Shown piece by piece: positions 31,327-44,831 of a stretch of 46,776 bases of DNA. The translations under genes and the position numbers were made by a program. The notes under the pieces were generated by a model, which made no database searches, had not been told where the DNA came from, and saw nothing but the letters and a program-made list of their open reading frames with translations. This DNA is from an uncultured Mycobacteriaceae bacterium (GTDB taxonomy: Bacteria; Actinomycetota; Actinomycetes; Mycobacteriales; Mycobacteriaceae). The first letter of the stretch is position 1. Every line of letters begins with the position of its first letter. The stretch is from NCBI GenBank assembly GCA_903927745.1, contig CAIYOH010000079.1, forward strand, positions 1-46,776, given 5' to 3'.

Positions 31327-31890
31327 GTGACATCCGGCGAGCTGACGATCCGTGCGGCGCACACCAGCGACTTCGCCCGCGTCGCCGCGATGCACTACGA
31401 GGTATGGCGACGGTCCTGGGCCGGCATCCTGACCGAGCCCGCCCTGGACATCCTGGGCACGCCACAACACTGGGTCAACGAGCTCTACCCCAAGACCCTC
31501 AGCCGCCCCGGGTGGGCCATGTGGGTCGCCGAGCTCGACAACCACATGGTTGGTGTGATGATCTTCGGGCCAACTGAAGCCGATCCCGGGTCGATTCACA
31601 TCGATGCCCTCTACATCGCGGACGGACTGCAGCGGCACGGCATCGGTGGCCGAATGATCGACGTGCTGCTGCGCGCACATCCCTGCGGCGATGTGATCCT
31701 GTGGTGCGCCGAGCAGAACGCGAAGGGCCGCCTGTTTTACGAGAAGCACAACTTCCGCGCCGACGGACGTACCTTGGTGTGGGATCCGCTGCCCGGTATC
31801 GCGGTCGCCCACCTGGGGTATCGGCTCACCCGCGATGACTATCTGACCGTCGCCCTGCCCCGCCTCGACGCGCACCGCCGCCTGCTGTAG
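31327..31890 (+). CDS. GNAT family N-acetyltransferase (Rv2775-like)
   Basis: LTIRAAHTSDFARVAAMHYEVWRRSWAGIL...IHIDALYIADGLQRHGIGGRMIDVLL...NAKGRLFYEKHNF. Confidence 0.88.
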   Translation: MTSGELTIRAAHTSDFARVAAMHYEVWRRSWAGILTEPALDILGTPQHWVNELYPKTLSRPGWAMWVAELDNHMVGVMIFGPTEADPGSIHIDALYIADGLQRHGIGGRMIDVLLRAHPCGDVILWCAEQNAKGRLFYEKHNFRADGRTLVWDPLPGIAVAHLGYRLTRDDYLTVALPRLDAHRRLL

Positions 31891-31897
31891 GGCACCG

Positions 31898-32920
31898 TCA
31901 CTCCACGAGCCCGGCGACGATATCCGCGGCTGGCCCCGGTCGGGCTTGCTGGAAGCAGGTTCCCGCCCATAGGTCCATCCCGTTCGGGTCCTCCATGGCC
32001 TCCGCCGCCTCGCGAATCGGCGACGTCATCTGGTTGACCTCCGGATAACCGAGCGGAGCGACGTTGTCGAGCACCCGGGTGAACTCGTTCTCCAGCCCGC
32101 GCGCGTACCGCCCCGAGAAGGCGCGGGACACGATCGTCTTGCCGAAGAGCTGGTTTTTCATGGCCGTGCGGTGCGCCGGGTTGGTGCCGGCCTCGTCGGA
32201 GAGCAGCAGCGCGGTGCCGACCTGCGCCGCCACCGCTCCTCTGCGCAGCACCCCGGCGACGTCCGCGGCGGTGCCGAGCCCGCCCGCCGCGATGATCGGG
32301 ACCTCGCGGTGCGCGCGGTGGATGCGGTCGATCAGATCGTGCAGCGACTCGGTGCCTGGCTCCATATCCGGTGCGAACGTGCCGCGGTGCCCGCCCGCGC
32401 CAGGCCCCTGGACCACCAGGCTGTCCGCGCCGGCCGCGATGGCCACCCCGGCCTCGTACGCCGACGTCACGGTGACCATCACCAGTAACCCCAGTGCGCC
32501 GAGCCGGGCGATGACATCGGGCGCCGGCGCGCCGAAGGTGAACGACACCAACTCCGGGCGCAGGTCAGCCACCACCTCGAGCTTGCGTTCCCAGTCGTCG
32601 TTATCGCCGAATTGCGGATACCCGACCTCGACCTGGTAATGGTCGGCGATCTCCCGGAGCTCGTCCGCGTAGAAATCCAGCTGCACCCAGTCGGCGACGC
32701 TGGGTTGCGGCACGAACAGGTTGACGCCGAGCGGGCCGGTGGTGGCGGCGCGGGCCGCTGCGACATCCTCGGCGAACCGCTCCGCACTGAGGTGTCCGGC
32801 GGGGACGAATCCCAACCCGCCCGCGTTGGACACCGCCGCGGCCAATGCGGGGGTGCCCGGTCCCCCGGCCATCGGCGCGCCCACGATGGGCACCGTCAGA
32901 TCCCAGAAGCCGAGAACCAT
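31898..32920 (-). CDS. Nitronate monooxygenase family flavoprotein (Rv2781c-like)
   Basis: PIVGAPMAGGPGTPALAAAVSNAGGLGFVPAG...ADSLVVQGPGAGGHRGTF...IIAAGGLGTAADVAGVLRRGAVAAQVGTALLLSDEA. Confidence 0.92.
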   Translation of the reverse strand: MVLGFWDLTVPIVGAPMAGGPGTPALAAAVSNAGGLGFVPAGHLSAERFAEDVAAARAATTGPLGVNLFVPQPSVADWVQLDFYADELREIADHYQVEVGYPQFGDNDDWERKLEVVADLRPELVSFTFGAPAPDVIARLGALGLLVMVTVTSAYEAGVAIAAGADSLVVQGPGAGGHRGTFAPDMEPGTESLHDLIDRIHRAHREVPIIAAGGLGTAADVAGVLRRGAVAAQVGTALLLSDEAGTNPAHRTAMKNQLFGKTIVSRAFSGRYARGLENEFTRVLDNVAPLGYPEVNQMTSPIREAAEAMEDPNGMDLWAGTCFQQARPGPAADIVAGLVE

Positions 32921-32924
32921 TCGG

Positions 32925-34241
32925 CTAACTTACCATCGCCCGAAGTTGTTGGGGCAGTGATTGTTTCGACGTGTACGGACCCAGGACAGCGGCGCCGTAA
33001 CGGTGGCCGAGGAATCTCCTGGCCACCGCGTTGACCTCGTCGACAGTCACCTCGCCGATCTTGCGCAGGGTGTGCTCGATGGAGCGCTGCGCGCCATAGT
33101 TCAACTCGTTGCGGCCCAGCCGGCTCATCCGGGAGCCGGAATCCTCCAGGCCGAGAACGAGCCCGCCGCGCAAGGACCCCTTGGCGATGCGGCACTCCTC
33201 CTCGGTGATCCCGTCCCGCGCGACCGATTCGAGCACCTCACCCGTCACCCGCATGACGTCGTCGAAACGCTCGGGCAGGCACCCGGCATACACCGAGAGG
33301 GCGCCGCTGTCGGCGAAGATATCCACCGCGGAGTAAATGGAGTAGGCGAGCCCGCGAGACTCCCGAACCTCCTGGAACAGCCGTGAACTCAGGCCACCGC
33401 CCAGCGCGGTGTGCAGCACCGACAGCGCCCAGCGGTGCGGTCCCGCGCGCCCGGGGGTCCGCACGCCCAGGCAGACGTGGGCCTGTTCGGTATTGCGGTT
33501 GACAAGGACCAACCCGGGCCGGCCCGGCACCCGTCCGGCGCCCTTGCGCGGCGCGACCGCGCGGCGCCCACGGACCAGGTGCGGCCCGAAGTGCTCACGG
33601 ACCAGCGCGACCACCTCGCTGTGGTCGACGTTGCCGGCCACCGCCACGACCATCCGTTCCGGGGTGTAGCGCCGCACGTGGAAGGAGTGCAGTTGGTTCC
33701 GCGTCATCGCCGACACCGACTGCGGGGTGCCGATCACCGGGCGGCCCAGGGGGTGGCCACCGAACAGCGCCCCCAAGAACACGTCGCCCAGCGCATCCTC
33801 GGGGTCGTCGTCGCGCATGGCGATCTCCTCGAGGACGACGTCGCGTTCGATGTCGACGTCCTCGGCGGCGCAGCGGCCATTGAGCACGACGTCAGCGACC
33901 AGCTCTACAGCCAGCTCCAGATCGCTGTCGAGGACGTGCGCGTAGTAGCAGGTGTGCTCCTTGGCGGTGAACGCATTCAATTCGCCGCCGACCGCGTCCA
34001 TTGCCTGGGCGATGTCCACGGCCGTCCGGGTGGGCGTGGCCTTGAACAGCAGGTGCTCCAGGAAGTGTGCCGCCCCGGCGACGCTCGCGCCCTCGTCGCG
34101 CGAGCCGACACCGACCCACACCCCGACCGACACCGAACGCACCGCGGGCAGGTACTCGGTGACCACCCGCAGACCGCCTGGCAGGACGGTGCGGCGGACG
34201 GCCTTGCGTTCGGCTGTGAACCCCGGGTCAGTGCGCGGCAT
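32925..34241 (-). CDS. pepR: M16 family zinc peptidase PepR (Rv2782c-like)
   Basis: [55 protein letters not shown]; HxxEH motif (HFLEH). Confidence 0.93.
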   Translation of the reverse strand: MPRTDPGFTAERKAVRRTVLPGGLRVVTEYLPAVRSVSVGVWVGVGSRDEGASVAGAAHFLEHLLFKATPTRTAVDIAQAMDAVGGELNAFTAKEHTCYYAHVLDSDLELAVELVADVVLNGRCAAEDVDIERDVVLEEIAMRDDDPEDALGDVFLGALFGGHPLGRPVIGTPQSVSAMTRNQLHSFHVRRYTPERMVVAVAGNVDHSEVVALVREHFGPHLVRGRRAVAPRKGAGRVPGRPGLVLVNRNTEQAHVCLGVRTPGRAGPHRWALSVLHTALGGGLSSRLFQEVRESRGLAYSIYSAVDIFADSGALSVYAGCLPERFDDVMRVTGEVLESVARDGITEEECRIAKGSLRGGLVLGLEDSGSRMSRLGRNELNYGAQRSIEHTLRKIGEVTVDEVNAVARRFLGHRYGAAVLGPYTSKQSLPQQLRAMVS

Positions 34242-36519
34242 CGACCGCGGGCACCGGAGCCGCGGAGTCCCCGGGCGAACCGGCATGGTCGGCTTGGACA
34301 TCTTGGTCGTCTTCGGCCACTAGCACCAGGGAAATCTTGCCCCGCTTGTCAATATCGGCGATCTCGACGCGCAGCTTGTCGCCGAGGCTCACGACATCCT
34401 CGACTTTGTTGATGCGCTTGCCCCTGCCGAGCTTCGAGATGTGCACCAGCCCGTCGCGGCCCGGCGACAGCGACACGAAAGCACCGAAATCGGTTGTCTT
34501 GACGACGGTTCCGAGGAACCGCTCGCCGATCGTCGGCAACGTCGGGTTGGCGATCGCGTTGATCCTGTCGATCGCGGCCTGCGCCGAGGGGCCGTCGACG
34601 GCACCGACGAACACGGTGCCGTCGTCCTCGATGGAGATCTGCGCGCCGGTCTCCTCGGTGATCGAGTTGATCATCTTGCCCTTGGGCCCGATGACCTCGC
34701 CGATCTTGTCGATCGGGACCCTGATGGTGGTGACCCGTGGCGCGTAGGGGCTCATCTCGTCGGGCTCGTCGATCGCCTCGGCCATCACCGCCAGGATGGT
34801 CAGCCGGGCGTCCCTGGCTTGGTCGAGCGCGCCCGCCAGCACCTGCGAGGGAATCCCGTCGAGCTTGGTGTCCAACTGCAGGGCCGTGACGAACTCCTTG
34901 GTGCCGGCGACCTTGAAGTCCATGTCGCCGAACGCGTCCTCGGCGCCCAGGATGTCGGTCAGGGTCACGAAGCGGCGCTCAGTGCCGCCCCCGGCGGTCT
35001 CGACGTCGTCAGAGACCAGACCCATCGCGATGCCGGCCACCGGCGCCTTGAGCGGAACGCCCGCGTTCAGCAGCGCCAGCGTCGACGCGCACACCGACCC
35101 CATCGACGTCGAGCCGTTGGAGCTCAGCGCCTCGGACACCTGACGGATGGCGTACGGGAACTCCGCGACGGGGGGCAGGACCGGCATCAGCGCCCGCTCG
35201 GCCAGCGCGCCGTGCCCGATCTCGCGGCGCTTGGGCGAGCCGACCCGACCGGTCTCTCCGGTGGAGAACGGCGGGAAGTTGTAGTGGTGCATGTACCGCT
35301 TGGACTTTTCCGGTCCGAGCGAGTCGATCTGCTGGGCCATCTTGACCATGTCGAGCGTGGTCACCCCGAGAATCTGGGTTTCGCCGCGCTGGAACAGCGA
35401 GCTGCCGTGCGCCCGCGGCACCACGGCCACCTCGGCCGACAGTGCACGGATATCGGTGATGCCGCGACCGTCGATGCGGAAGTGGTCGCTGAGGATGCGC
35501 TTACGAACCAACTTCTTGGTCAACGACCGGTAGGCGGCGCTGACCTCTTTCTCGCGGCCCGCGAAGCTCTCCACGAGCCGCCCGGCGACCTCGGCCCGGA
35601 TCTCCTCGGTGCGGTGGTCGCGGTCGGCTTTGCCCGCGATGGTCAACGCGGCCGTCAGGTCCTCGGCGGCCAACGAGGACACCGCCTGGTAGACGTCGTC
35701 GCCGTAGTCGGGGAACACCGGGAATTCGCCGGTCGGCTTCGCAGCCGCGTCGGCGAGTTCCTGCTGCGCGCGGCACAGCGTGGCGATGAACGGTTTGGCG
35801 GCCTCCAGGCCCTGGGCCACGACGCCTTCCGTCGGCGCCTGGGCGCCTCCCGCGATGAGCTCGATGACGTTCCCGGTGGCCTCCGCCTCGACCATCATGA
35901 TCGCGACATCTGGGGTTCCCGAGTGCGCACCCACGACGCGGCCGGCGATCACCATGTCGAACACCGCGCGCTCGATCTGCTCGACGGTGGGGAACGCGAC
36001 CCAGGTGCCGTCGATCAAGGCCACCCGGACCGCCCCGATCGGTCCGGAGAACGGCAGACCGGCCAACTGGGTCGACGCCGACGCCGCGTTGATCGCCACC
36101 ACGTCGTACATGTCGTTGGGGTCCAGCGACATGATGGTGACCACGACCTGGATCTCGTTGCGCAGTCCGTCGACGAACGACGGGCGCAGCGGGCGGTCGA
36201 TCAGCCGGCAGGTCAGGATCGCGTCGGTGGAGGGCCGGCCCTCACGGCGGAAGAACGAACCGGGGATGCGGCCGGCCGCATACATCCGCTCTTCGACGTC
36301 GACGGTCAGCGGGAAGAAGTCGAAGTGCTCCTTCGGGCTCCTGCTGGCGGTGGTCGCCGACAGCATCATGGTCTCGTCATCGAGGTAGGCGACTACGGCA
36401 CCGGCGGCCTGCTGGGCCAGCCGACCGGTCTCGAAGCGAATGGTCCGGGTGCCGAAGCTCCCGTTGTCGATGGTGGCGGTCGACTCGAACACGCCCTCGT
36501 CAGTTTCAGATACAGACAT
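34228..36519 (-). CDS. pnp: Polyribonucleotide nucleotidyltransferase (PNPase/GpsI)
   Basis: Full PNPase reading incl. KH domain ([36 protein letters not shown]) and S1 domain. Confidence 0.97.
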   Translation of the reverse strand: MSVSETDEGVFESTATIDNGSFGTRTIRFETGRLAQQAAGAVVAYLDDETMMLSATTASRSPKEHFDFFPLTVDVEERMYAAGRIPGSFFRREGRPSTDAILTCRLIDRPLRPSFVDGLRNEIQVVVTIMSLDPNDMYDVVAINAASASTQLAGLPFSGPIGAVRVALIDGTWVAFPTVEQIERAVFDMVIAGRVVGAHSGTPDVAIMMVEAEATGNVIELIAGGAQAPTEGVVAQGLEAAKPFIATLCRAQQELADAAAKPTGEFPVFPDYGDDVYQAVSSLAAEDLTAALTIAGKADRDHRTEEIRAEVAGRLVESFAGREKEVSAAYRSLTKKLVRKRILSDHFRIDGRGITDIRALSAEVAVVPRAHGSSLFQRGETQILGVTTLDMVKMAQQIDSLGPEKSKRYMHHYNFPPFSTGETGRVGSPKRREIGHGALAERALMPVLPPVAEFPYAIRQVSEALSSNGSTSMGSVCASTLALLNAGVPLKAPVAGIAMGLVSDDVETAGGGTERRFVTLTDILGAEDAFGDMDFKVAGTKEFVTALQLDTKLDGIPSQVLAGALDQARDARLTILAVMAEAIDEPDEMSPYAPRVTTIRVPIDKIGEVIGPKGKMINSITEETGAQISIEDDGTVFVGAVDGPSAQAAIDRINAIANPTLPTIGERFLGTVVKTTDFGAFVSLSPGRDGLVHISKLGRGKRINKVEDVVSLGDKLRVEIADIDKRGKISLVLVAEDDQDVQADHAGSPGDSAAPVPAVDAAH

Positions 36520-36765
36520 CTGCGTCCGTACGGCCTCTCTGGTATTCGACTGTTTTGCGTTGTCGCACGCACCAGGGGGTTCACAGACCAGCGGATCTGA
36601 ATGCGGCTACGGCCATCGATCGAAGCAGCCGACCTGCCCCAGATCGGGAGAGCCCGGCAGCCACTACCGAGGACCGCCCGATGCAGATCGGGTTGTTCCT
36701 CTGGAGTCGCGTAGTGACGCGCTGGAACGGCGCACGCGGATCTGCGCGAACCGCACCGTGTGCCC

Positions 36766-36781
36766 GGGCCGAAAGCGGCCC
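36766..36781 (-). terminator. Hairpin (GGGCCG-CTTT-CGGCCC) between rpsO and pnp; possible terminator or RNA stability/processing element
   Basis: Perfect 6-bp stem with 4-nt loop 31 bp downstream of the rpsO stop; no U-tract on the minus strand. Confidence 0.35.
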
Positions 36782-36812
36782 AGAACGCCTTTACTCTACA
36801 CGGGTCGGATGG

Positions 36813-37082
36813 TCAACGACGCAGACCCAGTCGGTCGATCAGCGAGCGGTAGCGCTCGACGTCAACCTCGGACACGTACTTGAGCAGCCGCCGCCGACGA
36901 CCCACCAGCAACAGCAGGCCGCGCCGGGAGTGGTGGTCGTGCTTGTGGATCTTGAGGTGCTCGGTGAGGTCGGTGATCCGCTTGGTCAGCATCGCCACCT
37001 GCGCCTCCGGGGACCCGGTGTCGGTGTCGTGCAGGCCGTAGGTGCCCAGGATTTCTTTTTTCTGCTCGGCTGTCAGAGCCAC
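36813..37082 (-). CDS. rpsO: 30S ribosomal protein S15
   Basis: (V/M)[88 protein letters not shown]. Confidence 0.97.
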   Translation of the reverse strand: MALTAEQKKEILGTYGLHDTDTGSPEAQVAMLTKRITDLTEHLKIHKHDHHSRRGLLLLVGRRRRLLKYVSEVDVERYRSLIDRLGLRR

Positions 37083-37206
37083 GAGTACATCTCCATCGAT
37101 AGGTTCGCGATCATCGTCAGTGACGGCGCGGCCACCGCGAACCGCAGCTCGCGCCCATGTCGTCGTGAAGTCTATCAGCGGTGTGGCCGCCGGACCCAAC
37201 CGCGAG

Positions 37207-38181
37207 TCACCCCGCGGACAGGATCCGACGCACCCGCTCGGTGTCATTGCCCATCGCGACCACCAGGTCGTCCACTGAGTCGAAGGCAAGCTGCCCGCGG
37301 ACCCGCCCGACGAAGTCCAGCGCCACATACTGGCCGTACAGGTCGGCGCTGCTGTCCAAAACGAAGGCCTCGACGGTGCGGGCGCGCCCGGAGAAGGTCG
37401 GGTTGGTCCCGATGGACACCGCGGCCTGGTAGCGCTGCCCCGGGACGACGGTGCCGGTGACCGGTCCACGACCGATGGCGGTGAACCATGCGGCGTAGAC
37501 CCCGTCGGCCGGGATGGCCGAGTACATCGGCGGCGCCACGTTGGCGGTGGGGTAACCCAGCTCAACGCCCCGTCCGAAACCCCGGACCACGACGCCCTCG
37601 ACGCGGTGCGGGCGGCCGAGCGCGTCCGCCGCAGCCACCACGTCGCCGGCGTCCACGCAGGACCGGATGTAGGTGGAGGAGAACGTCACGGATTCGTTGC
37701 TGTGGTGCTCGGACAGCAGCGACATCGACTCCACCGCGAAGCCGAGACGCTCGCCGGCGCGCCGGAGGGTGTCGACCGTGCCCGCCGCCTTGCGTCCGAA
37801 GGTGAAGTTGTCGCCGACCACTACCTCCACCACGTGCAGGCTCTCCACCAGCAGCTCGTGGACGTAGCGCTCCGGAGTGAGCTTCATGAAATCGGCGGTG
37901 AACGGCATCACCAGGAACACGTCGACGCCCATGTCCTCGACGAGTTCGGCGCGGCGGGTCAGCGTCGTCAGCTGCGCCGGGTGGCTGCCCGGGTGGACCA
38001 CTTCCATGGGGTGCGGGTCGAAGGTCATCAGCACCGACGGCACGTTGCGAGCGCGGCCGGCCTTGACCGCGTGGGCAATCAGTTCGGCGTGGCCGCGGTG
38101 CACCCCGTCGAACACGCCGATGGTGAGCACGCATCGACCCCAGTCCGAGGGGATCTCGTCCCGGCCGCGCCACCGCTGCAC
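37207..38181 (-). CDS. ribF: Bifunctional riboflavin kinase/FAD synthetase RibF
   Basis: (M)[71 protein letters not shown] flavokinase motif. Confidence 0.95.
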   Translation of the reverse strand: MQRWRGRDEIPSDWGRCVLTIGVFDGVHRGHAELIAHAVKAGRARNVPSVLMTFDPHPMEVVHPGSHPAQLTTLTRRAELVEDMGVDVFLVMPFTADFMKLTPERYVHELLVESLHVVEVVVGDNFTFGRKAAGTVDTLRRAGERLGFAVESMSLLSEHHSNESVTFSSTYIRSCVDAGDVVAAADALGRPHRVEGVVVRGFGRGVELGYPTANVAPPMYSAIPADGVYAAWFTAIGRGPVTGTVVPGQRYQAAVSIGTNPTFSGRARTVEAFVLDSSADLYGQYVALDFVGRVRGQLAFDSVDDLVVAMGNDTERVRRILSAG

Positions 38182-38222
38182 GTTGACTAGCCTACGTCCC
38201 CGCGGCGCCGCCGGCCCAGCGT

Positions 38223-39143
38223 TCAGCGGCTCTCGAGGGTGGCCGGGCGGATCACGACCACCGGCTTCGTCGCCGGGCCGTCGTCGCGCAGCAGTGCGAT
38301 CACCCGGCCGTCGGGGCCGCAGGCGGCGTAGACGCCGTCGAGACCGGCAGCCGACAGGGACCGGCCGTGGCCGGTGGCCTCGGTCTCCGCGGCGGTGAGG
38401 TCGCGGCGCGCGAAGATCAGCAGGCACGCCTCGTCCAGGTTCCAGCTCAGCCGGGGCCGCTCGGCGAGCTCGTCGAGGGAGAGCGCCTCGGCCAGGGTGA
38501 AGCACCCCACGCGGGTGCGCCGCAATGCGGTGAGGTGCCCGCCCACACCGAGTGCGGAACCGAGGTCGCGGGCCAGCGCCCGGATATAGGTCCCCGACGA
38601 GCAGTCGACCTCAATGTCGACGTCGAGCAGGCCGGCACTCAGGCCTTCGCTCGAGCCCTCGCCGGGCCGCACCGCCAGCACGTCGAAACGGTCGATGCGC
38701 ACCGGGCGAGCCGGCAACTCGACGTCGTGGCCCTCGCGGACAAGCCGGTAGGCGCGTTGGCCCCCGACCTTGATCGCACTCACCGACGACGGCACCTGCT
38801 CGATGTCGCCGCGCAGCCCGGCGACCGCGGCGTCGATCTCCCCCACCGTCAGGTGTGCGGCCGGAACAGTTTGCAGCACGTCGCCTTCGGCGTCCTCGGT
38901 GGTGGTGGTCTGGCCTAGGCAGATGGTCGCGGCGTAGCACTTGGGGGCCGCCGTCAGCAGGCCGAGGATCTTCGTGGCGCGCTCGATGCCGACCACCAGC
39001 ACGCCGGTCGCCATCGGGTCGAGCGTCCCCGCGTGGCCCACCTTGCGGGTGCCGAAGATCCGCCGGCAGCGCGCCACGACATCGTGGCTGGTCATGCCGG
39101 CCGGTTTGTCGATTACCGCGATTCCCGGCCCGGGCATGCTCAC
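38223..39143 (-). CDS. truB: tRNA pseudouridine synthase B
   Basis: [57 protein letters not shown] start overlaps the pptT stop (GTGA). Confidence 0.96.
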   Translation of the reverse strand: MSMPGPGIAVIDKPAGMTSHDVVARCRRIFGTRKVGHAGTLDPMATGVLVVGIERATKILGLLTAAPKCYAATICLGQTTTTEDAEGDVLQTVPAAHLTVGEIDAAVAGLRGDIEQVPSSVSAIKVGGQRAYRLVREGHDVELPARPVRIDRFDVLAVRPGEGSSEGLSAGLLDVDIEVDCSSGTYIRALARDLGSALGVGGHLTALRRTRVGCFTLAEALSLDELAERPRLSWNLDEACLLIFARRDLTAAETEATGHGRSLSAAGLDGVYAACGPDGRVIALLRDDGPATKPVVVIRPATLESR

Positions 39144-39838
39144 AGGACGATCGCGGTCAGCACCAGCCCGCGCTCGACCGACCAGCGTCCCCGCAGCGCG
39201 GTCAGCGGCGGGCCGGACAGTGCGGCGGTGTCGATCAGGATCGTCGAGACGAACACACCGGCGGAGCCCGGCCCGGACGGATCGACGTCGAAGACGATGT
39301 GGGCGTCCTCGAAACCCAACCAACGCCTGGTCAACGGGTACCAAGCCTTGTACGTCGCTTCCTTGGCGCAGAACAGGATCCGGTCCCAGTGCAGACCCGC
39401 GGGCAGGGCGGCGATCTCGCGGCGCTCGTCGGCGAGCCCGATAGCGCCGAGCACCCCGTCGGGCAACACGTCGTGCGGTTCGGCGTCGATGCCGACCGAG
39501 CGCACCGGGCCGGCCCGACCCACCACCGCGCCCCGGTAGCCCTTGCAGTGGGTGAGGCTGCCGACTACGCCGTCGGGCCAGGACGGTTCGCCCTTGTCGC
39601 CCTTGAGGATCGGGGCCGGTGGAACCCCGAGTTGGCCCAGCGCCCGCCGGGCGCAGTGCCGCACGGTGATGAACTCGTTGCGCCGCTTGGCGACCGACTT
39701 GGCGATCAGCGCCTCCTCCTCGGGCAGCGGCGCGAGGTCGGGCGGGTCGTCGTACAGCTCCGCGTAGGCCAGATCCTCGGCGCCGGACTCGAGCAGGGTG
39801 AGCGGCAGCACGGACGACACGAGTGCGCGCGTGGTCAT
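39140..39838 (-). CDS. pptT: 4'-phosphopantetheinyl transferase PptT
   Basis: [55 protein letters not shown]...[16 protein letters not shown]...[15 protein letters not shown]. Confidence 0.96.
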   Translation of the reverse strand: MTTRALVSSVLPLTLLESGAEDLAYAELYDDPPDLAPLPEEEALIAKSVAKRRNEFITVRHCARRALGQLGVPPAPILKGDKGEPSWPDGVVGSLTHCKGYRGAVVGRAGPVRSVGIDAEPHDVLPDGVLGAIGLADERREIAALPAGLHWDRILFCAKEATYKAWYPLTRRWLGFEDAHIVFDVDPSGPGSAGVFVSTILIDTAALSGPPLTALRGRWSVERGLVLTAIVL

Positions 39839-39848
39839 CGTGATTGCC

Positions 39849-40820
39849 TCATCGGGATTTCCGTTGCTGCAGCCGTTCCCGGACTCGTGCGGACTGCTCG
39901 CGCATCTCCGGGGTGATGACGAAGTGGCCGCCGAAGTCGTTGAGGTAGCCCGGCGGGTACTGCGGGTCGGGCAGCACCTGGCGCAGCCAGGAAAGCGGCG
40001 TCCGGCGGCGCCACTCCCGGGGGTAGCCGACCGACACCTCCTCGAAGCGCACGCCGTCGTAGAACGTGGTGCGCGGGATGTGCAGGTGGCCGTAGACCGA
40101 GCACACGGCGTTGTAGCGGGTGTGCCAGTCGGCGGTCGCGGTGGTCCCGCACCAGAGCGCGAACTCCGGGTGGAACAACACGTCGCAGGGGTCGCGCACC
40201 ATCGGGAAGTGGTTCACCAGGACGGTCGGCGTCATCCAGTCGAGCTTGTCCAGGCGGGCGCGGGTGTAGGCCAGCCGCTCGCGGCACCAGGCCTCACGGG
40301 TGGCGTACGGCTCGCAGGAGAGTAGGAACTCGTCGGTGCACACGACGTTGCGCTCCCGGGCGATGATCATGCCCTCGGCCTTGGTCGCCGCGCCCTCGGG
40401 CAGGAAGCTGTAGTCGTAGAGCAGGAACATCGGCACGACCGTGGCCGGCCCGCCGCGCTCGGTCCACACCGGGAACGGATGCTCGGGGGTGATGACGCCC
40501 ATCTCGTCGCACATGGTGACCAAGTAGTCGTAGCGCGATTTGCCGAAGACCTGCGCGGGGTCGCGCGTGGTGGTCCACAACTCGTGGTTGCCGGGCACCC
40601 AGATCACCGTGGCGAAGCGGCGGCGCAGCAGGTCGAGCGTCCAGCGGATCTCGTCGGTGCGTTCGGCGACGTCGCCGGCGACGATCAGCCAGTCGTCCGG
40701 GGACGCCGGGTGCAGGTCCTCGACGACCGGCTTGTTGCCGGAGTGACCGGTGTGCAGGTCGGAGACCGCCCACAGCGTCGGTTGCGCGCCGTTTCCCGCT
40801 CCTGATCCTGCCACGAGCAA
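39849..40820 (-). CDS. pptH: Metallophosphoesterase, phosphopantetheinyl hydrolase PptH (Rv2795c-like)
   Basis: LWAVSDLHTGHSGNKPVVEDL...WLIVAGDVAERTDEI...WVPGNHELWTT...VYGHLHIPRTT; adjacent to pptT. Start is TTG 40820 or GTG 40814. Confidence 0.92.
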   Translation of the reverse strand: MLVAGSGAGNGAQPTLWAVSDLHTGHSGNKPVVEDLHPASPDDWLIVAGDVAERTDEIRWTLDLLRRRFATVIWVPGNHELWTTTRDPAQVFGKSRYDYLVTMCDEMGVITPEHPFPVWTERGGPATVVPMFLLYDYSFLPEGAATKAEGMIIARERNVVCTDEFLLSCEPYATREAWCRERLAYTRARLDKLDWMTPTVLVNHFPMVRDPCDVLFHPEFALWCGTTATADWHTRYNAVCSVYGHLHIPRTTFYDGVRFEEVSVGYPREWRRRTPLSWLRQVLPDPQYPPGYLNDFGGHFVITPEMREQSARVRERLQQRKSR

Positions 40821-40843
40821 TCACCCTAACGGGCGCTCCTGAG

Positions 40844-40849
40844 TACACT
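40844..40849 (+). promoter_or_regulatory. Candidate -10 (TACACT) for leaderless transcription of the CocE-like gene
   Basis: TACACT-CCCGCAC-GTG (start at 40857). Confidence 0.6.
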
Positions 40850-40856
40850 CCCGCAC

Positions 40857-42527
40857 GTGACCGGACTGGAGGCCCTGGGCGGCAAGGCCCTGGCCAGGCT
40901 GCTGGGGCTGCCGGCGCCGACGACGGACTACACCGTCAACCGCGTGCACGTGCCGATGCGCGATGGGGTCCGCCTGGTGGCCGACCACTACTCGCCAAGC
41001 ATGCCGACCCCCACCGGGACCGTGCTGGTCCGCGGGCCCTACGGGCGGGCGTTTCCGTTCTCGCTGGTCTACGCCAAGCTTTACGCGGCCCGGGGCTACC
41101 ACGTTGTGTTGGCGAGCGTGCGCGGGACGTTCGGGTCGGGCGGGACGTTCGAGCCGATGGTCAACGAGGCCGCCGACGGCGCCGACACGGCGGCCTGGCT
41201 GCGCGAGCAGCCCTGGTTCACCGGCCGGTTCGCCACTATAGGCGTGTCCTACCTGGGTTTCACGCAGTGGGCGCTGCTCACCGATCCCCCGCCGGAGCTG
41301 GCTGCGGCCGTGATCACCGCAGGCCCGCACGACTTCGCTGCCTCCACCTGGGGCACGGGGGCGTTCTCCGTCAACGACTTTCTGGGCTGGTGTGACCTGG
41401 TGGCCCACCAGGAGGATTCCGTGCGCGCCCGGGTCGCGCTCCGCCAGGTGCTCACCCGCCGCACAGTGCCCCGGGCGGTCGCCACGCTGCCGTTGGCCGA
41501 CGGGGCGCGGTCGTTGCTGGGCGCGGGCGCGCCGTGGTTCGAATCGTGGGTCGAGCACGCCGACACCACTGACCCGTTCTGGGACGCGTTGCGCGTTCCC
41601 GAGGCACTGGATCGCGTCCGGGTGCCGGTGCTGCTGCTCGGTGGCTGGCAGGACGTGTTCATCAGGCAGACGCTGCAGCAGTACCGGCACCTGCGCGACC
41701 GCGGCGTCGACGTCGCGCTCACGGTCGGCCCCTGGACGCACACCCAACTGCTGACGAAGGGGCTGGCCGTCAGCGCGCAGGAATCCCTGGCGTGGCTGGA
41801 CACCCACCTCGGGGGCGCGACCGCGTCGCACCGGCCCAGCAGGGTCCGCGTCCACCTCACGGGCAGGGGCTGGCGCAACCTGCCCGACTGGCCGCCGGAA
41901 ACCACCGAGCGGGCGCTATACCTGCGTCCCGGCCGCTACCTGAGCGAGACCGCACCGACGGATACGCAGTCATTGGAGAAGACACCGGTGAAGCCGCCGC
42001 CGCCGGCCAGGTTTCGCTCCGACCCTGACGACCCCACGCCGACGATCGGGGGGCCGCTGCTGTCCGCCGACGGCGGGTACCGCGACGACAGCCGGCTTGC
42101 GTCGCGAGGCGACGTGCTGGCGTTCACCAGCGCCACCCTGACTGAGGATCTGTGCGTGTACGGCAACGCGATCGTCGAACTGACACACGGCGCCGACAAT
42201 CCCCACGTCGATCTGTTCGTCCGTGTCAGCGAGGTCGACGCCCAGGGCCGGTCGCGCAATGTCAGCGACGGCTACCGGAGGTTGGACTCCGCCCAGACCC
42301 GGGCGCGGACCGTGCGCCTGGAACTCGATGGGATCGCGCACCGGTTTCGCGCCGGCTCCCGCATCCGTCTCCTGATCGCCGGCAGCTGGTTCCCGCGCTA
42401 CACGCGCAACCTCGGCACCGGCGAACCGGTGCTCACCGGCACCCAGACCAGGCCGGCGACCCACACCGTGCGCTACGGCCGTTCGCGTCTGCTGCTGCCC
42501 GTAGGCCCGGTAGATCTGCCGGACTGA
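40857..42527 (+). CDS. CocE/NonD family X-Pro dipeptidyl-peptidase-like hydrolase (Rv2800-like)
   Basis: VHVPMRDGVRLVADHYSPS...TGTVLVRGPYGR...FATIGVSYLGFTQWALLTDPPPELAA; C-terminal PepX_C-like beta domain. Confidence 0.9.
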   Translation: MTGLEALGGKALARLLGLPAPTTDYTVNRVHVPMRDGVRLVADHYSPSMPTPTGTVLVRGPYGRAFPFSLVYAKLYAARGYHVVLASVRGTFGSGGTFEPMVNEAADGADTAAWLREQPWFTGRFATIGVSYLGFTQWALLTDPPPELAAAVITAGPHDFAASTWGTGAFSVNDFLGWCDLVAHQEDSVRARVALRQVLTRRTVPRAVATLPLADGARSLLGAGAPWFESWVEHADTTDPFWDALRVPEALDRVRVPVLLLGGWQDVFIRQTLQQYRHLRDRGVDVALTVGPWTHTQLLTKGLAVSAQESLAWLDTHLGGATASHRPSRVRVHLTGRGWRNLPDWPPETTERALYLRPGRYLSETAPTDTQSLEKTPVKPPPPARFRSDPDDPTPTIGGPLLSADGGYRDDSRLASRGDVLAFTSATLTEDLCVYGNAIVELTHGADNPHVDLFVRVSEVDAQGRSRNVSDGYRRLDSAQTRARTVRLELDGIAHRFRAGSRIRLLIAGSWFPRYTRNLGTGEPVLTGTQTRPATHTVRYGRSRLLLPVGPVDLPD

Positions 42528-42539
42528 TGCCCACCTGAC

Positions 42540-42545
42540 TACGGT
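42540..42545 (+). promoter_or_regulatory. Candidate -10 (TACGGT) for leaderless transcription of the enoyl-CoA hydratase gene
   Basis: TACGGT-GGCACC-ATG (start at 42552). Confidence 0.55.
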
Positions 42546-42551
42546 GGCACC

Positions 42552-44798
<2,247 letters not shown>

Positions 44799-44831
44799 CG
44801 GGACAGTGCGTGACAATGCAGTGCGCGGACA

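Noticed and set aside
34441-36600. 719-aa plus-strand ORF antisense to pnp
   Set aside because: Shadow ORF of a high-GC coding gene; translation is low-complexity Arg/Gly/His/Asp-rich with no family signature, while the minus strand is unambiguous PNPase.
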